The notes beneath the pieces were generated by a model. The model worked only from the letters and a program-made list of their open reading frames with translations. It made no database searches and was not told the DNA's origin. The position numbers and the translations under genes were made by a program. Positions 1 through 12,128 of a DNA stretch of 38,970 bases are shown here, piece after piece; position 1 is the stretch's first letter, and each line of letters begins with the position of its first letter. The stretch comes from Chlorobium sp. (lineage in GTDB: Bacteria; Bacteroidota; Chlorobiia; Chlorobiales; Chlorobiaceae), in assembly GCA_005843835.1 (NCBI GenBank), contig SZXZ01000086.1, forward strand, positions 1-38,970, written 5' to 3'.

Positions 1-3120
<3,120 letters not shown>

Positions 3121-4254
3121 TTATATTTTAACCCAGCTGCGTAAGCGATTAGAGTCAATCCCCGCCTGCAATACCTTCTGGATCATCAGACCATCGGAAA
3201 AACCTGCAGCATCGTAAAGGCTTTTTTCCTTGTTGCGAAGTGCTTTTACAATGCGATGTGCAAGAAAGGCAAACCCAACAGCAAAAATACCATGCACCGC
3301 TAGCGAAGATTGCCTGATTTTTTCCTGCAGAACCAATTCATCCCACGGAAGCATTGGCTCAACCTGCTTCCATCTGGGAGCATCGACAAGACTCCGTCCT
3401 CCTTTTGCATCATCATTTGCGACTTCCCATAGTCTTCCTGCCCCATCCAGTCTGATAGTTTTCAAGCTGCCAACTACTTCGAATGAAAACCAGGTATAGG
3501 CACCTACAGTAGTGACGTGCATGAGTGAAGAACTTCCAAGTGCGACAGATGAGGGACCAAACTTCATCATCATTGCAAAATTATCATCAGAAGTCACGAT
3601 ACAGGTTTTCCCTGATGTATCGACTCGATAAGGAATACTTGTTGAGAGATTACAGGACACTTCAGCTATTTCGCCTATCAGATAACGGTTCATGTCAATC
3701 AAATGAGATCCAATAGCACCAAGTGCTCCGCCACCCTTTGAGGCATCGCACCACCATGACCATGGCAGATCTGGTCTGTTGCGGCTAGCAAGATTGACAA
3801 CAGTACGAACTTCATAAACCTTGCCGATTTCGCCACCGTCAATCATCTGCTTCATACTCCGTACAGCAGGATGAAATCTAAGTTGATGGTCGAGAAGCGC
3901 AAAACCAGGAGAATTTGAGGCAACCTCAACCATTGCCGATGCATCTGATACATTGAGAGCAAATGGCTTTTCGCAAAGCACACTTTTTCCGCTTTCAAGT
4001 ACCCCTGTCACCATTTCAGCATGCAGAAAAGGAGGGGTTGTAACGCATACCAGATCTAAATCGCACTCCAGCAAATCTCGCCAGTCGGCAAAACCTTTTC
4101 GAATATCAAACCTGTCCATAAACTTTTGACGATTCAGCTCGGTAGGACTTGCTACCGCTGATAACTCAACATCTTCAATCAATGAAAATGCTGGAGCCTG
4201 AGCCACTTTAGCCCAACCGCTTCCCAAAAAGCCTATTTTTATTTTTTTTTTCAT
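3121..4254 (-). CDS. Gfo/Idh/MocA-family NAD(P)-dependent oxidoreductase
   Basis: Length (377 residues) and layout fit the Gfo/Idh/MocA family. An N-terminal Rossmann fold carries the dinucleotide-binding loop GFLGSGW (residues 8-14), and the family EKP motif is at 95-97 (Glu-Lys-Pro, with Lys near the active site). A C-terminal alpha/beta domain contains [15 protein letters not shown] around residues 174-188. Family members oxidise or reduce sugars, inositols, biliverdin-like or related substrates with NAD(P); the substrate here cannot be read from sequence. It sits 60 bases downstream of hemN on the same strand but behind a terminator hairpin, so it is probably not tightly co-transcribed with hemN. 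ATG start at 4254. Confidence 0.88.
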   Translation of the reverse strand: MKKKIKIGFLGSGWAKVAQAPAFSLIEDVELSAVASPTELNRQKFMDRFDIRKGFADWRDLLECDLDLVCVTTPPFLHAEMVTGVLESGKSVLCEKPFALNVSDASAMVEVASNSPGFALLDHQLRFHPAVRSMKQMIDGGEIGKVYEVRTVVNLASRNRPDLPWSWWCDASKGGGALGAIGSHLIDMNRYLIGEIAEVSCNLSTSIPYRVDTSGKTCIVTSDDNFAMMMKFGPSSVALGSSSLMHVTTVGAYTWFSFEVVGSLKTIRLDGAGRLWEVANDDAKGGRSLVDAPRWKQVEPMLPWDELVLQEKIRQSSLAVHGIFAVGFAFLAHRIVKALRNKEKSLYDAAGFSDGLMIQKVLQAGIDSNRLRSWVKI

Positions 4255-4263
4255 AAAATTGAC

Positions 4264-4294
4264 ATAAAAAAAGGGTGACCGAAATCACCCTTTT
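4264..4294 (-). terminator. Rho-independent terminator downstream of hemN
   Basis: Read on the minus strand, a 10-bp stem AAAAGGGTGA / TCACCCTTTT with a 6-base loop is followed by a run of T residues (4264-4272). It sits between the hemN stop and the next minus-strand gene, so it should end hemN transcription. Confidence 0.75.
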
Positions 4295-4314
4295 CATTGC
4301 ATTAAGCATTGTTC

Positions 4315-5733
4315 TCATCCAACCTGCTGAGCTTTTGCTAATCGGGCTTTCTCAATATACGTCTTCTGGATATCCCTTGACACATTATATGCCTTTGAAA
4401 GACTGTCGGAACTCCAGAGCCTTGCATCGAAAGCCATACAGATATTTCTAAGAAACGGAATACCAACTTCTGTAACCCGAACCCCTTTATCCTGCAAAAC
4501 AACCAAACCGTCATTTTCCATATCTTCAAGACGATAGAGAGCAATATCAAGTTCATCACAATAGAGTTTCGGATCTTCCCATGAAGTCTCCTGCTTGCAC
4601 ATCAGATTCAGGATATGGCGGCGCAGGACAAGATCCTCATCAGTAAGCAGATGACCGCGATGTAACGGAAAACGACCTTCATGCACAGCTTTTATATAAT
4701 CACTGTCGTCCCGTTCATTCTGAGCAAAAGCATACCAGGTGTCGCTGATAGATGATGAACCGAGAGCCAGCATCATCTGGGTAGTATTTTCTGTATACCC
4801 CATGAAATTGCGGTGCAGTGTCCCGTTTTTAGCCGCTATATACAAGGCATCGCCTTCTATGGCAAAATGGTCCATACCGATTTCATGATATCCGATAGAC
4901 TCAAGCATTGCACTGCCTTTATCGTAAAGTTCCTGCTTGACATCGCCAACTGGAAGATCCGCCTCCTTAAACTTCCGCTGACCTTCGTACATGTGCGGGT
5001 TGTGGCCGTAAGCATAAAAAGCAAGACGGTCGGGCTTAAGTTCCATAACCTTCTGGATGGTATCCGTTATGGTGGCAAGTGTCTGCTTGGGCAGACCATA
5101 GACAAGATCAAAATTAATAGAAGTAAAGCCTATCTGACGGGCAAGATCTACCTTTTCCTTAACCAGTTCGAATGACTGGATACGGTTGATTTCCTCCTGG
5201 ACAACTGGGTCAAAATCCTGTATTCCGAAACTCATGCGTCGGAATCCCCCATTATAAAGCGCTTCTAGATGTTCCTTTGATGTCGAACGGGGATTGGTTT
5301 CGAAGCTGAACATATAGTTTTCCATCCTATTGACGTTCTTGCAGATGCCGTCAATAAGCCTGGTAAGATTTTCGGGACTGAAAAAGGTTGGAGTACCGCC
5401 CCCGATGTGCAATTCCTTTACATTAAGCGTACCAGGAAAAACATCGATATACATTTGCCATTCTTTAAGAAGTGCCTCAAGATATGGTGTCTCATAAGAG
5501 TGGTCCTGAGTACGATGAGCATTGCAACCGCAGAAGTAACAGTGATTCTCACAGTATGGAATATGAATATACAGGCTGATTCCGGTGGTTTCGTTACTAT
5601 CGTTGAAGCCTTTAACCATTGCCTCTTTCCACTGCTCCTGGGTAACACCATCGGTGCTCCATGATGGAATGGTAGGATAACTGGTGTAACGAGGTCCAGG
5701 ATTACTGTACTTAACTGCAAGATTAGTTGCCAT
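4315..5733 (-). CDS. hemN: Oxygen-independent coproporphyrinogen III dehydrogenase
   Basis: A radical-SAM enzyme converting coproporphyrinogen III to protoporphyrinogen IX without oxygen, an essential step toward haem and bacteriochlorophyll in an anaerobe. The 472-residue length matches true HemN. The 4Fe-4S/SAM site is Cys61-x3-Cys65-x2-Cys68 followed by Gly69-Cys70, in [13 protein letters not shown], the extended motif that separates HemN from HemW-like proteins. The N-terminal GPRYTSYPT (13-21), HIGGGTP and NFDLVYGLP motifs are also present. A good ribosome site AGAGGAAG lies 7 bases before ATG 5733. It is divergent from purE and followed by a hairpin terminator. Confidence 0.96.
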   Translation of the reverse strand: MATNLAVKYSNPGPRYTSYPTIPSWSTDGVTQEQWKEAMVKGFNDSNETTGISLYIHIPYCENHCYFCGCNAHRTQDHSYETPYLEALLKEWQMYIDVFPGTLNVKELHIGGGTPTFFSPENLTRLIDGICKNVNRMENYMFSFETNPRSTSKEHLEALYNGGFRRMSFGIQDFDPVVQEEINRIQSFELVKEKVDLARQIGFTSINFDLVYGLPKQTLATITDTIQKVMELKPDRLAFYAYGHNPHMYEGQRKFKEADLPVGDVKQELYDKGSAMLESIGYHEIGMDHFAIEGDALYIAAKNGTLHRNFMGYTENTTQMMLALGSSSISDTWYAFAQNERDDSDYIKAVHEGRFPLHRGHLLTDEDLVLRRHILNLMCKQETSWEDPKLYCDELDIALYRLEDMENDGLVVLQDKGVRVTEVGIPFLRNICMAFDARLWSSDSLSKAYNVSRDIQKTYIEKARLAKAQQVG

Positions 5734-5927
5734 TGTTAATCTTCCTCTACAAGTATTATTTTTTTAAATTCATGTCACGTGAAAATACATAAAACTCGGC
5801 AATTTCATAAATCATTACCTTGGAAACAGACATGCAGACTTCCATTTTGAAGCCTTGATCCCTTTAATACCACCAAGTTGTATCCGCTTGGCTTAGATTC
5901 ACTTATCATTATTAACAGCGTCTTTAT
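5734..5927. promoter_or_regulatory. Divergent hemN/purE promoter region
   Basis: This 194-base spacer must hold promoters for both hemN (minus) and purE (plus). For purE a candidate -35 TTGGCT (5888-5893), 16-base spacer and -10 TATTAA (5910-5915) would give a very short leader, and no Shine-Dalgarno sequence is seen before ATG 5928. A 5-bp inverted repeat CCAAG/CTTGG (5873-5877, 5887-5891) overlaps the candidate -35. The promoter call is by eye only. Confidence 0.35.
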
Positions 5928-6455
5928 ATGACACAAAAACCAACAGAAAAAAGCACACCAGTTGTCGGTATTCTTATGGGTTCCGATTCCGATTTCGACA
6001 TCATGAAGGAAGCCGCGCTGGTGCTTGATGAATTTGGCATTATTTCTGAAAGTTCTGTTATTTCAGCACACAGGACACCTCATGACTTGGAGGAATATGC
6101 ATCTTCAGCCATTGACCGAGGCCTGAAAGTTATAATAGCGGGAGCTGGTGGAGCTGCTCACCTTCCTGGCGTAACAGCGGCTATGACTGTCATCCCGGTT
6201 ATCGGTGTTCCGATTTTCAGCAAAAAGCTCAATGGACAGGACTCGCTCTACTCCATCGTACAAATGCCCGCAGGAATTCCAGTAGCAACGGTCGGTATCG
6301 ACAATGCCCGAAATGCTGCATTACTTGCTATTCAAATACTTGCTCTTTCTGATGAAAGCTTAATGCTGGCACTGGTTGATTTTAGAAAAAAACTTGCCGA
6401 TGCATCAAGACAGAAAACTGGAAAAATAAGGGAACAGCTCTATGCAAAAAGCTGA
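5928..6455 (+). CDS. purE: N5-carboxyaminoimidazole ribonucleotide mutase (PurE)
   Basis: Catalyses carboxyl transfer from N5-CAIR to CAIR in de novo purine synthesis. At 175 residues it has the usual size of a class I PurE. Diagnostic motifs are GSDSD (18-22), SAHRTP (46-51, with the catalytic His48) and [10 protein letters not shown] (72-81). The partner purK is not in this window. The following cupin gene starts inside the last codons of purE (14-base overlap), suggesting co-translation. Confidence 0.95.
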   Translation: MTQKPTEKSTPVVGILMGSDSDFDIMKEAALVLDEFGIISESSVISAHRTPHDLEEYASSAIDRGLKVIIAGAGGAAHLPGVTAAMTVIPVIGVPIFSKKLNGQDSLYSIVQMPAGIPVATVGIDNARNAALLAIQILALSDESLMLALVDFRKKLADASRQKTGKIREQLYAKS

Positions 6456-6942
6456 ATTCTGGATAGAACACCTCCAGCTTCTCCACCATCCCGAAGGGGG
6501 GTACTACCGCGAAACCTACCGTAGCAGTGGCACTTATGCTTTCACGAATTCTCCGCTCTTCAGTGGCTCTCGCTCATTCGCTACCGCCATTTACTATTTG
6601 CTCCAAAGTACTGATCACTCAAAACTGCATAAAATTCATTCGGATGAACTCTGGTTTTTTCATGCAGGAGATCCACTGAAGGTTTTCACCTTCCCCAAAA
6701 AAGGTGCCCCCTCGAGTTTCACCCTTGGACTTTCTGCAGAAAAAGGCGAGGTTTTACAAGAAACCGTTCCAGCGGAAAGCTGGTTTGGTGCATGTCTTGC
6801 AAATCCTGAAAGTGAAAGCTATTCTTTGGTAAGTTGCGTTGTTGCCCCGGGATTTGAATTCCGGGACTTTACTTTTGCCGACAAAACAACATTGCTGAAA
6901 AAATTTCCCAATAACCGGGAAATCATCGAACGACTCACCTGA
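6442..6942 (+). CDS. Cupin superfamily protein (DUF985 type)
   Basis: A 166-residue protein with the DUF985/cupin_5 signature: [16 protein letters not shown] near residues 13-28, a His-rich strand [17 protein letters not shown] (about 62-78) and a C-terminal segment with APGFEFRDF. The beta-barrel fold is expected to bind a metal or sugar-like ligand through the His/Glu cluster, but no reaction is established for this subfamily. ATG 6442 overlaps the end of purE, so the two genes are probably one operon; a functional link to purine synthesis is not implied by the sequence. Confidence 0.82.
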   Translation: MQKAEFWIEHLQLLHHPEGGYYRETYRSSGTYAFTNSPLFSGSRSFATAIYYLLQSTDHSKLHKIHSDELWFFHAGDPLKVFTFPKKGAPSSFTLGLSAEKGEVLQETVPAESWFGACLANPESESYSLVSCVVAPGFEFRDFTFADKTTLLKKFPNNREIIERLT

Positions 6943-7068
6943 AAATAAGGCAATATGTCACGATTCATCGTAACTTGTGAGATATTTATAACCTTGCCCC
7001 CTTCGTTTATTGAGATTCCGCAACAAATAGATTAACATTTCGCGGATATTTCTTTCTTTTTTTTACCT

Positions 7069-7115
7069 TTGTCCAATTTGTGTCAGTATTACTATTATTT
7101 TCCTTAATACCGACA
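7069..7115 (+). promoter_or_regulatory. Candidate ndh promoter enclosed by an inverted repeat
   Basis: A possible -35 TTGTCC (7069-7074) and -10 TATTAT (7093-7098, 18-base spacing) precede the NADH dehydrogenase gene. An 11-bp inverted repeat with one mismatch, TGTCAGTATTA (7081-7091) and TAATACCGACA (7105-7115), encloses the -10. That placement suits a repressor site, though a hairpin in the leader is also possible. Confidence 0.4.
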
Positions 7116-7154
7116 GACGTCATCCAAGTATTTAAATTGAAGGTAAAACAGGAA

Positions 7155-8456
7155 ATGAAAAAGCAGGTTGTAATTGTTGGCGGCGGATTTGCAGGGCTTA
7201 ATGCGGCCAGAATCCTGGGCAATAAGAAAGACATTGAGGTTACTCTTATTGACAGGAAAAACTACCACCTGTTCCAACCTCTACTCTACCAGGTAGCTAT
7301 GGCAGCACTTGGAGAGGGCGATATTGCGGCTCCACTCAGGAACATGCTTGCAAATTACCAGAATATAACGGTATTCAAGGGTATTGTAAACAATGTCGAT
7401 ATCGAGAAAAAAATCGTTATTACCGATTTCAGGGACATCCCTTACGATTACCTGATTCTTGCCTGTGGTGTGCAACATCACTATTTTGGTAACAACCAGT
7501 GGGAAGAGTTTGCGCCCGGACTGAAAACTCTTGCACAAGCGAAAGAGATACGCAGAAGGGTCATGGAAGCCTATGAACGTGCTGAAAGAACAAAAGATCC
7601 CGTAGAACGCAAAAAATTGCTGACATTTGTAATTGTTGGTGGCGGTCCTACTGGAGTGGAGCTTGCCGGATCAATAGGCGAAATGAGTCGCTATACCCTT
7701 TCTAAATTTTATCGGAATATTGACCCGAAACTCACCCGAATTTTTATTGTCGAAGCTGCTCCAAGAATTCTTGGTTCATTTGCTCCTGAACTTGCGAGCA
7801 AAGCGACTAGATCCCTTGAGAAGCTAGGTGTTCAGGTTTGGACAAGCAGCATGGTCAGTAACGTTGATACCAACGGGGTACAAATCGGCAAGGAACGGAT
7901 CGAAGCATCTACAGTACTTTGGGCCGCGGGTGTCACTGCTATAGAAATCGGCAAAACGATAGGGTTTGAAACCGATAGGATTGGCAGAATCATCGTTGGT
8001 GAAGACCTTAGCATTCCAGGTCATCCGGAAATATTTGTAGGTGGTGACCTTGCTCATTTTGTTCAAGAAAACGGCATACCTTTACCGGGACTGGCTCCTG
8101 TTGCATTACAACAGGGAAGAGTCATCGGAAAAAATATTGTCCTTGATCTGAAAACAAAAGCCAGAAAGCTATTCAGGTACAGGGATAAGGGACAGATGGC
8201 AACAATAGGAAAAAACAAGGCTATTGTTGAGTTTGGAAGCATTAAGTTTGATGGCATTTTAGCCTGGTTTACCTGGCTTCTAGTCCACATCTACTTCCTG
8301 ACAAGTTTCCGGCACCGGGTCTTTGTACTGCTGCAGTGGGGATGGTCTTATTTCACATTCAGCTATGGGGCGCGCCTGATTGTGAACAAGGAGTGGAGGT
8401 TCTATCCTGATCCCGACCCATGTGCAAACCGTTCAGATAAAGACGGGCGGGAATGA
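7155..8456 (+). CDS. ndh: Type II NADH:quinone oxidoreductase (NDH-2)
   Basis: A single-subunit FAD enzyme that passes electrons from NADH to the quinone pool without pumping protons. With the start at ATG 7155 it has 433 residues. It begins with the FAD-binding strand VVIVGGGFAG (5-14), has a second dinucleotide fold FVIVGGGPTGVELAG (about residues 154-168) and the FAD-contacting VGGDLAHF (about 295-302). The C-terminal part is aromatic and hydrophobic (FTWLLVHIYFLTSF), as expected for membrane attachment. The frame stays open upstream to about 7080, but ATG 7155 is preferred because the protein then starts directly at the FAD fold and AGGA lies just upstream. Its stop overlaps the next ATG by 4 bases. 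Sulfide:quinone reductase relatives are the main alternative, but their conserved cysteines were not seen. Confidence 0.9.
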   Translation: MKKQVVIVGGGFAGLNAARILGNKKDIEVTLIDRKNYHLFQPLLYQVAMAALGEGDIAAPLRNMLANYQNITVFKGIVNNVDIEKKIVITDFRDIPYDYLILACGVQHHYFGNNQWEEFAPGLKTLAQAKEIRRRVMEAYERAERTKDPVERKKLLTFVIVGGGPTGVELAGSIGEMSRYTLSKFYRNIDPKLTRIFIVEAAPRILGSFAPELASKATRSLEKLGVQVWTSSMVSNVDTNGVQIGKERIEASTVLWAAGVTAIEIGKTIGFETDRIGRIIVGEDLSIPGHPEIFVGGDLAHFVQENGIPLPGLAPVALQQGRVIGKNIVLDLKTKARKLFRYRDKGQMATIGKNKAIVEFGSIKFDGILAWFTWLLVHIYFLTSFRHRVFVLLQWGWSYFTFSYGARLIVNKEWRFYPDPDPCANRSDKDGRE

Positions 8457-8665
8457 TAAAACAGAGTGCCATATCCTTGGGCTTGGGCATTTTTACAGCG
8501 ATAACCTTTGTGAGTTTTTCCCTTTATATCCTGTTTTTTACGGATAACGTACCTAATTTGAACAGCAACGATATAAAACTTTATGCTCTCCTGACCGGAT
8601 CTTATGGAATCTGGAGATTTATTCGTGTCTTTGCTGTTTGGAAAGAAGGGCAAAATAACGTTTGA
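8453..8665 (+). CDS. Small two-helix membrane protein coupled to ndh
   Basis: A 70-residue unidentified protein whose ATG overlaps the ndh stop (ATGA), implying translational coupling. It has an N-terminal membrane helix at about residues 7-30 (LGLGIFTAITFVSFSLYILFF) and a second hydrophobic stretch at about 44-62 (YALLTGSYGIWRFIRVFAV), ending in a short polar tail. It may help anchor or assemble NDH-2, but only its gene position supports that. Confidence 0.7.
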   Translation: MIKQSAISLGLGIFTAITFVSFSLYILFFTDNVPNLNSNDIKLYALLTGSYGIWRFIRVFAVWKEGQNNV

Positions 8666-8746
8666 ACAGAAAGCGTTTCATCTTTATAATCTATCATTTA
8701 TAACAGTAATATTCCGCCAGTACAATCTTTTGAAGAACAAAAACGC

Positions 8747-9949
8747 ATGAAACCACTGCCCATAACCCAGGAAATCGAACAGAAACTTTTTTTTCATAAT
8801 TATTCCCGTTTCCCCATTGCAGTCACCCACGGTGAGGGTGTATGGCTGGTCAGCGATAATGGAATCCGGTATCTTGATATGATTGCCGGTATTGGCGTCA
8901 ACGCTCTTGGTTATGGTGATAAACGACTTGTACATGCAATAAGCTCACAGGCAGCAAAACTGATTCATGCATCAAACCTGTTTATGATGCAAACGCAGTT
9001 TGAGTTGGCTGATAAATTGCTTTCCCTTTCAGGTCTTTCAAAGGTTTTTTTTGCTAACAGCGGCACAGAAGCAATTGAGGCTGCAATGAAGATGGCTCGA
9101 AAATGGGCCGGCCTGGCAGGTGGTGAAAATAAAAAAGAAGTGCTGTCGCTGAGCAACTGTTTCCATGGAAGAACTTACGGTGCCATGTCCCTTACTGCGA
9201 AAGCTAAATACCTCGACGGATTCGATCCCCTGCTACCCGGTACTGGTATGATTTCCTTTAATGATATTGAGGACCTCGAAGAAAAAGTTTCTGACAATAC
9301 GGCGGCAGTTTTCATTGAAGTAATTCAAGGAGAGGGTGGTATTCACAAAATATCACAGCAATTTATAGATCGACTGAAAGAATTGCGCTTAAAGTACAAT
9401 TTTTTGATTGTTGCGGATGAAATTCAGGCTGGCTGCGGCAGAACAGGAAAGTTTTTCAGTTATATGCATGTTGATGCTGATCCTGACATGGTATGCCTCG
9501 CAAAACCGCTTGGTGGCGGCCTACCGTTATCTGCGGTGCTCGGTAGCGAAAAGGTTGCTGATGTCCTTACGTATGGCAACCACGGCACTACGTTTGGAGG
9601 AAACCCGGTTGCATGCGCTGCAGGAATTGCCATGATTAATGCAATCGAGGAAGACCAGCTTATGAAACATGCCGAGAACACTGGAAGCCTGATCCTCGAT
9701 AAGCTACAGAAACTGGCAACCCGTCATCCTCAAATTCTTGATATCCGTCAATATGGGCTGATGATTGGCATAACTGTGAACAGAGAGGCTAAGTATTATG
9801 TCGAAAAAGCACTCCAGAAACATATTGTCATCAATGCAACGAGCCAGAATGTTATCAGGCTTCTGCCACCTCTGACAATCACTTTTGAAGAAGCTCAACA
9901 ATGTATAAACGCACTTGATGAAATCTTTACTGAAGAAGCAGCAGGTTAA
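8747..9949 (+). CDS. argD: Acetylornithine aminotransferase (class III PLP aminotransferase)
   Basis: A fold-type I, class III (omega) aminotransferase of 400 residues, the standard ArgD length. It shows NSGTEA (104-109, phosphate contact), FHGRTYG (139-145), the PLP-binding DEIQ (Asp224) and the Schiff-base Lys253 in [11 protein letters not shown]. It probably interconverts N-acetylornithine and N-acetylglutamate semialdehyde in arginine synthesis; ornithine or GABA aminotransferase activities are possible, as the family is hard to split by motif. It is monocistronic-like, 81 bases after the small membrane gene, and overlaps the following small gene. Confidence 0.88.
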   Translation: MKPLPITQEIEQKLFFHNYSRFPIAVTHGEGVWLVSDNGIRYLDMIAGIGVNALGYGDKRLVHAISSQAAKLIHASNLFMMQTQFELADKLLSLSGLSKVFFANSGTEAIEAAMKMARKWAGLAGGENKKEVLSLSNCFHGRTYGAMSLTAKAKYLDGFDPLLPGTGMISFNDIEDLEEKVSDNTAAVFIEVIQGEGGIHKISQQFIDRLKELRLKYNFLIVADEIQAGCGRTGKFFSYMHVDADPDMVCLAKPLGGGLPLSAVLGSEKVADVLTYGNHGTTFGGNPVACAAGIAMINAIEEDQLMKHAENTGSLILDKLQKLATRHPQILDIRQYGLMIGITVNREAKYYVEKALQKHIVINATSQNVIRLLPPLTITFEEAQQCINALDEIFTEEAAG

Positions 9950-10163
9950 TACTGCTGAACAAAAAGCAGATATGCCCCTTCGAGCTGTCAACTATATCAT
10001 GATAGCTCTTGGGGTGTTCGTTATAGCCGGAAGCTACGGTATAATGTTTCTCGAAAAAAAAGTTGACGGATTTTTCGCTCTTTTTGTCAGCCCCATAACT
10101 TTAGTGGCTGCCTATGGATGGATAATCTTTGCTATACTCTATCAGCCGAAAAATAAAAATTAA
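9918..10163 (+). CDS. Small membrane protein, DUF3098-like
   Basis: An 81-residue protein (from ATG 9918) with two membrane helices at about residues 26-46 ([19 protein letters not shown]) and 55-75 ([19 protein letters not shown]), the layout of the DUF3098 family common in Bacteroidetes/Chlorobi. Function unknown. It overlaps the end of argD by 32 bases; an alternative ATG at 9972 would remove the overlap and still keep both helices. No good ribosome site distinguishes the two starts. Confidence 0.65.
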   Translation: MKSLLKKQQVNTAEQKADMPLRAVNYIMIALGVFVIAGSYGIMFLEKKVDGFFALFVSPITLVAAYGWIIFAILYQPKNKN

Positions 10164-10272
10164 CTGGCGGCTGAATCAAACTGGAACGCTGATAGTCACG
10201 GTAAACCAGACCGTTATCATATTCCACCTCGAATAAACCCCTGTAGAGTGGCGAGGAATGCTTAGTGAAACG
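10136..10272 (-). pseudogene. Coding-like extension behind an in-frame TGA
   Basis: Directly after the TGA stop (10273-10275) of the next gene, the same minus-strand frame stays open for 45 codons to a TAG at 10133-10135. The first 30 or so codons read like real protein, including YRGLFEVEYDNGLVYRDYQR, with common codons (CGT, GGT, CTG, GAC). The phrase DNGLVYR resembles DGKIVYR just before the TGA. The far end runs antisense over the end of the small membrane gene. It may be the lost C-terminus of the neighbouring protein, a decayed neighbour, or chance. Confidence 0.35.
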
Positions 10273-10776
10273 TCACTTCTCTTTTTTCATTCGATAGACT
10301 ATTTTTCCGTCACTATGCGATCTAAAGATATAAATGGTAATGTAGTCCGGCATCGAGAATGGAACGAATAAAACGTCTTTTCCCTGCCAACTATCTAAAT
10401 CAAGGCTAACGCTCCGACTATTGCTTATTCGTTTAAGTAATTCATTTCCTTCTTTATCTTTAACAACGATAGTCAATTCCCTTAATCTACTGTCCCCAAT
10501 CCCATAACCATTATATAAAAGAACAAACTGCCCTCCTTTTGGTATATCGCTAATTAAATTATCTTTTTTAGCATCAGTTAACTTTTCATTTTCAGGCAAC
10601 AGGTCAATTTTTTCCCGCAACTCTTCATAGCTTGTGTACTTCAAAAACGCAACCCCGCTCTTTCCGCTTTTTTTGAAAAGATCATACCCTTTACTTGCAT
10701 TTTCACTTTTAGCGTCTTTCACCCAAACGGTCATAACCGCCATAATCGCAATAATAAACAATGCTTTGATTTTCAT
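10273..10776 (-). CDS. Exported hypothetical protein
   Basis: A 167-residue protein that I do not recognise. The N-terminus is a typical Sec signal peptide: basic start MKIK, hydrophobic core ALFIIAIMAVMTVWV, then polar DAKSEN near residue 24-25, so the mature protein should be periplasmic or surface-exposed. The mature part is rich in Lys, Asp and Ser with alternating beta-like stretches (FVLLYNGYG, ELTIVVKDKEGNELL, DVLFVPFSMPDYITIYIF). It stands alone between convergent or decayed sequence, and the frame continues in coding-like fashion past its stop. It is possibly lineage-specific or recently acquired. Confidence 0.7.
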   Translation of the reverse strand: MKIKALFIIAIMAVMTVWVKDAKSENASKGYDLFKKSGKSGVAFLKYTSYEELREKIDLLPENEKLTDAKKDNLISDIPKGGQFVLLYNGYGIGDSRLRELTIVVKDKEGNELLKRISNSRSVSLDLDSWQGKDVLFVPFSMPDYITIYIFRSHSDGKIVYRMKKEK

Positions 10777-10963
10777 ACTCCATCCATTTAAGTTTATATG
10801 CTTGTTTTAAGTTACGCATTAAAACAATTATTACGGCATCGACTGTCAGAACATCTATCCCCCGGCATTACACAAATATAGGTTCTCAAAAAAGTTTATA
10901 AAATGTACTGTTTACCAAACAGGCATCATATACATAGTAGCCGCTCTGGTTTCATTAATAACG
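10777..10963. other. Intergenic region with compact palindrome
   Basis: AT-rich upstream region of the exported hypothetical protein. It contains a perfect 15-base palindrome CTGTTT-acc-AAACAG at 10908-10922, about 130 bases upstream of that gene's start. No reading frame is supported here. Confidence 0.45.
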
Positions 10964-11230
10964 TTAGCATAAAGCCGGATGAAGGGTGCTCTGTTTCCTG
11001 CCCTCGCTTGAAACTTCTTTAAAATACTGAATGAAATCAGTGCCACACCGCTGCTTGCCAAGAAACACTGCTACCGGGTCAATTTTCAACTGTGCTTCTA
11101 TTTCTGCAGCATATGCTTCAGCCTGCCGCCGTGCTGCTTGATACTCTCTGTCTTTTTGTTTTTCAGATTGAATATCAGTTGTAAGCTGCTGTTTTTGCCC
11201 TTTGTGGTAAATGACGATAGAAAGGGTAGT
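10964..11230 (-). pseudogene. Start-less coding remnant, helical C-terminal fragment
   Basis: This minus-strand frame is open for 88 codons between stops but has no ATG, GTG or TTG near its beginning. It reads as a plausible helical, charged protein: GQKQQLTTDIQSEKQKDREY, then ARRQAEAYAAEIEAQ, then DPVAVFLGKQRCGTDFIQYF, ending at TAA (10964-10966). The heptad-like Ala/Glu/Gln stretch suggests a coiled coil. It appears to be the 3' end of a gene whose 5' part was lost next to tonB. I cannot name the family. Confidence 0.45.
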
Positions 11231-11294
11231 TTACTGAAAAAGTATTTGAGCTATTTCAATACCGAATATAAGTCTCAAGGGGAAAACAGAACAC

Positions 11295-12098
11295 TCAATC
11301 AAGTTGAAATCTTATCGGTACAGTAAACCAGACCTTGATAGGACTGCCGTTCTGAATACCCGGATAGTATTTTGATTCCATCACAGATTTTATCGCAACA
11401 GCATCAAACACATCGCAATCAGCAGGTACACGTTTCATAACTTTTGCCTTTACCGGACGACCATCTTCCCCAATCAGAACACTGACAAACACCTTTCCTG
11501 TAATCCCGGCGATTCTCGCCATCTCAGGATAGACAGGTTTTTTCTGGTCAAGAAATCCGGGCATTTTTTCACAAGGAATAAACATCGGGACTTCATCCCC
11601 AGATGCGCTGCCACTACCTGAACCAGACCCCTGTGTCTGGATCGCCTGTTTTAATTCTTTCTGTGTAGCGACAGTCTGTTCGCGAGGCACTTCTTCCTGG
11701 TTGACCTGCTTTATTTTACCGACATTTGGAGGTGCTGGCACCGATGAAGGAGTTACAACAACTGGCTCTGGAGCATTCAGGGGTGGGGGTGGCGGAAGCT
11801 GTGTTACACTGGTAACAACTTCATAGCACTCAACCATCGGTTTCGTATCCTTATCAAAAAATCCTGCCAAGGAAGCTATGCTCTGCCAATTTGCAGTAAT
11901 AAGCCAGAAAAACGCCAGAAGAGCAATTGCTGTAATTACCCCATGACTGAGAAAAAGATGTGCCTGACGACGAAGCACAAGATTGCCATAGTGTAACTTC
12001 CGCAAACAATCCGTATCCAGATACTCTTCACCAAACGACCATGAAAGAGCTTTTTTATGGAAAGTTTCCTGATGTATTTTTTCAATTTTTGAAGCCAC
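11295..12098 (-). CDS. tonB: TonB energy-transducing protein
   Basis: Spans the periplasm to pass proton-motive energy from ExbB/ExbD to outer-membrane receptors. The 267-residue protein has an N-terminal cytoplasmic region, one membrane helix (about residues 48-68, FLSHGVITAIALLAFFWLI), a proline-rich linker (LPPPPPLNAPEP), a Gly-Ser run, and a C-terminal TonB domain with YPEMARIAGITGKVFVSVLI and the terminal WFTVPIRFQL. The long cytoplasmic N-terminus (about 45 residues before the helix) is typical of Bacteroidetes/Chlorobi TonBs rather than E. coli TonB. It is the last gene of exbB-exbD-exbD-tonB, 30 bases after the second exbD. Confidence 0.93.
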   Translation of the reverse strand: MASKIEKIHQETFHKKALSWSFGEEYLDTDCLRKLHYGNLVLRRQAHLFLSHGVITAIALLAFFWLITANWQSIASLAGFFDKDTKPMVECYEVVTSVTQLPPPPPLNAPEPVVVTPSSVPAPPNVGKIKQVNQEEVPREQTVATQKELKQAIQTQGSGSGSGSASGDEVPMFIPCEKMPGFLDQKKPVYPEMARIAGITGKVFVSVLIGEDGRPVKAKVMKRVPADCDVFDAVAIKSVMESKYYPGIQNGSPIKVWFTVPIRFQLD

Positions 12099-12128
12099 GT
12101 GAACGAACTCCTTTGCTTATTCGCAATC

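Noticed and set aside
6975-6992. TTGTGAGATATTTATAAC resembles a Rex site upstream of ndh.
   Set aside because: Only the first half matches TTGTGA; the second half is poor, and it lies about 180 bases from the start.
7080-7154. N-terminal extension of the NADH dehydrogenase.
   Set aside because: It would start within the inverted repeat and promoter region and puts 25 unrelated residues before the FAD-binding strand.
10176-10270. An alternative minus-strand frame reads TVWFTV near a stop, like the TonB C-terminus WFTVPIRFQL, with a 12-base exact DNA match to tonB.
   Set aside because: Similarity outside that short stretch is poor, 12-base matches are expected by chance in a window this size, and the frame in line with the neighbouring gene reads more like protein. 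A tonB remnant is possible but not supported.
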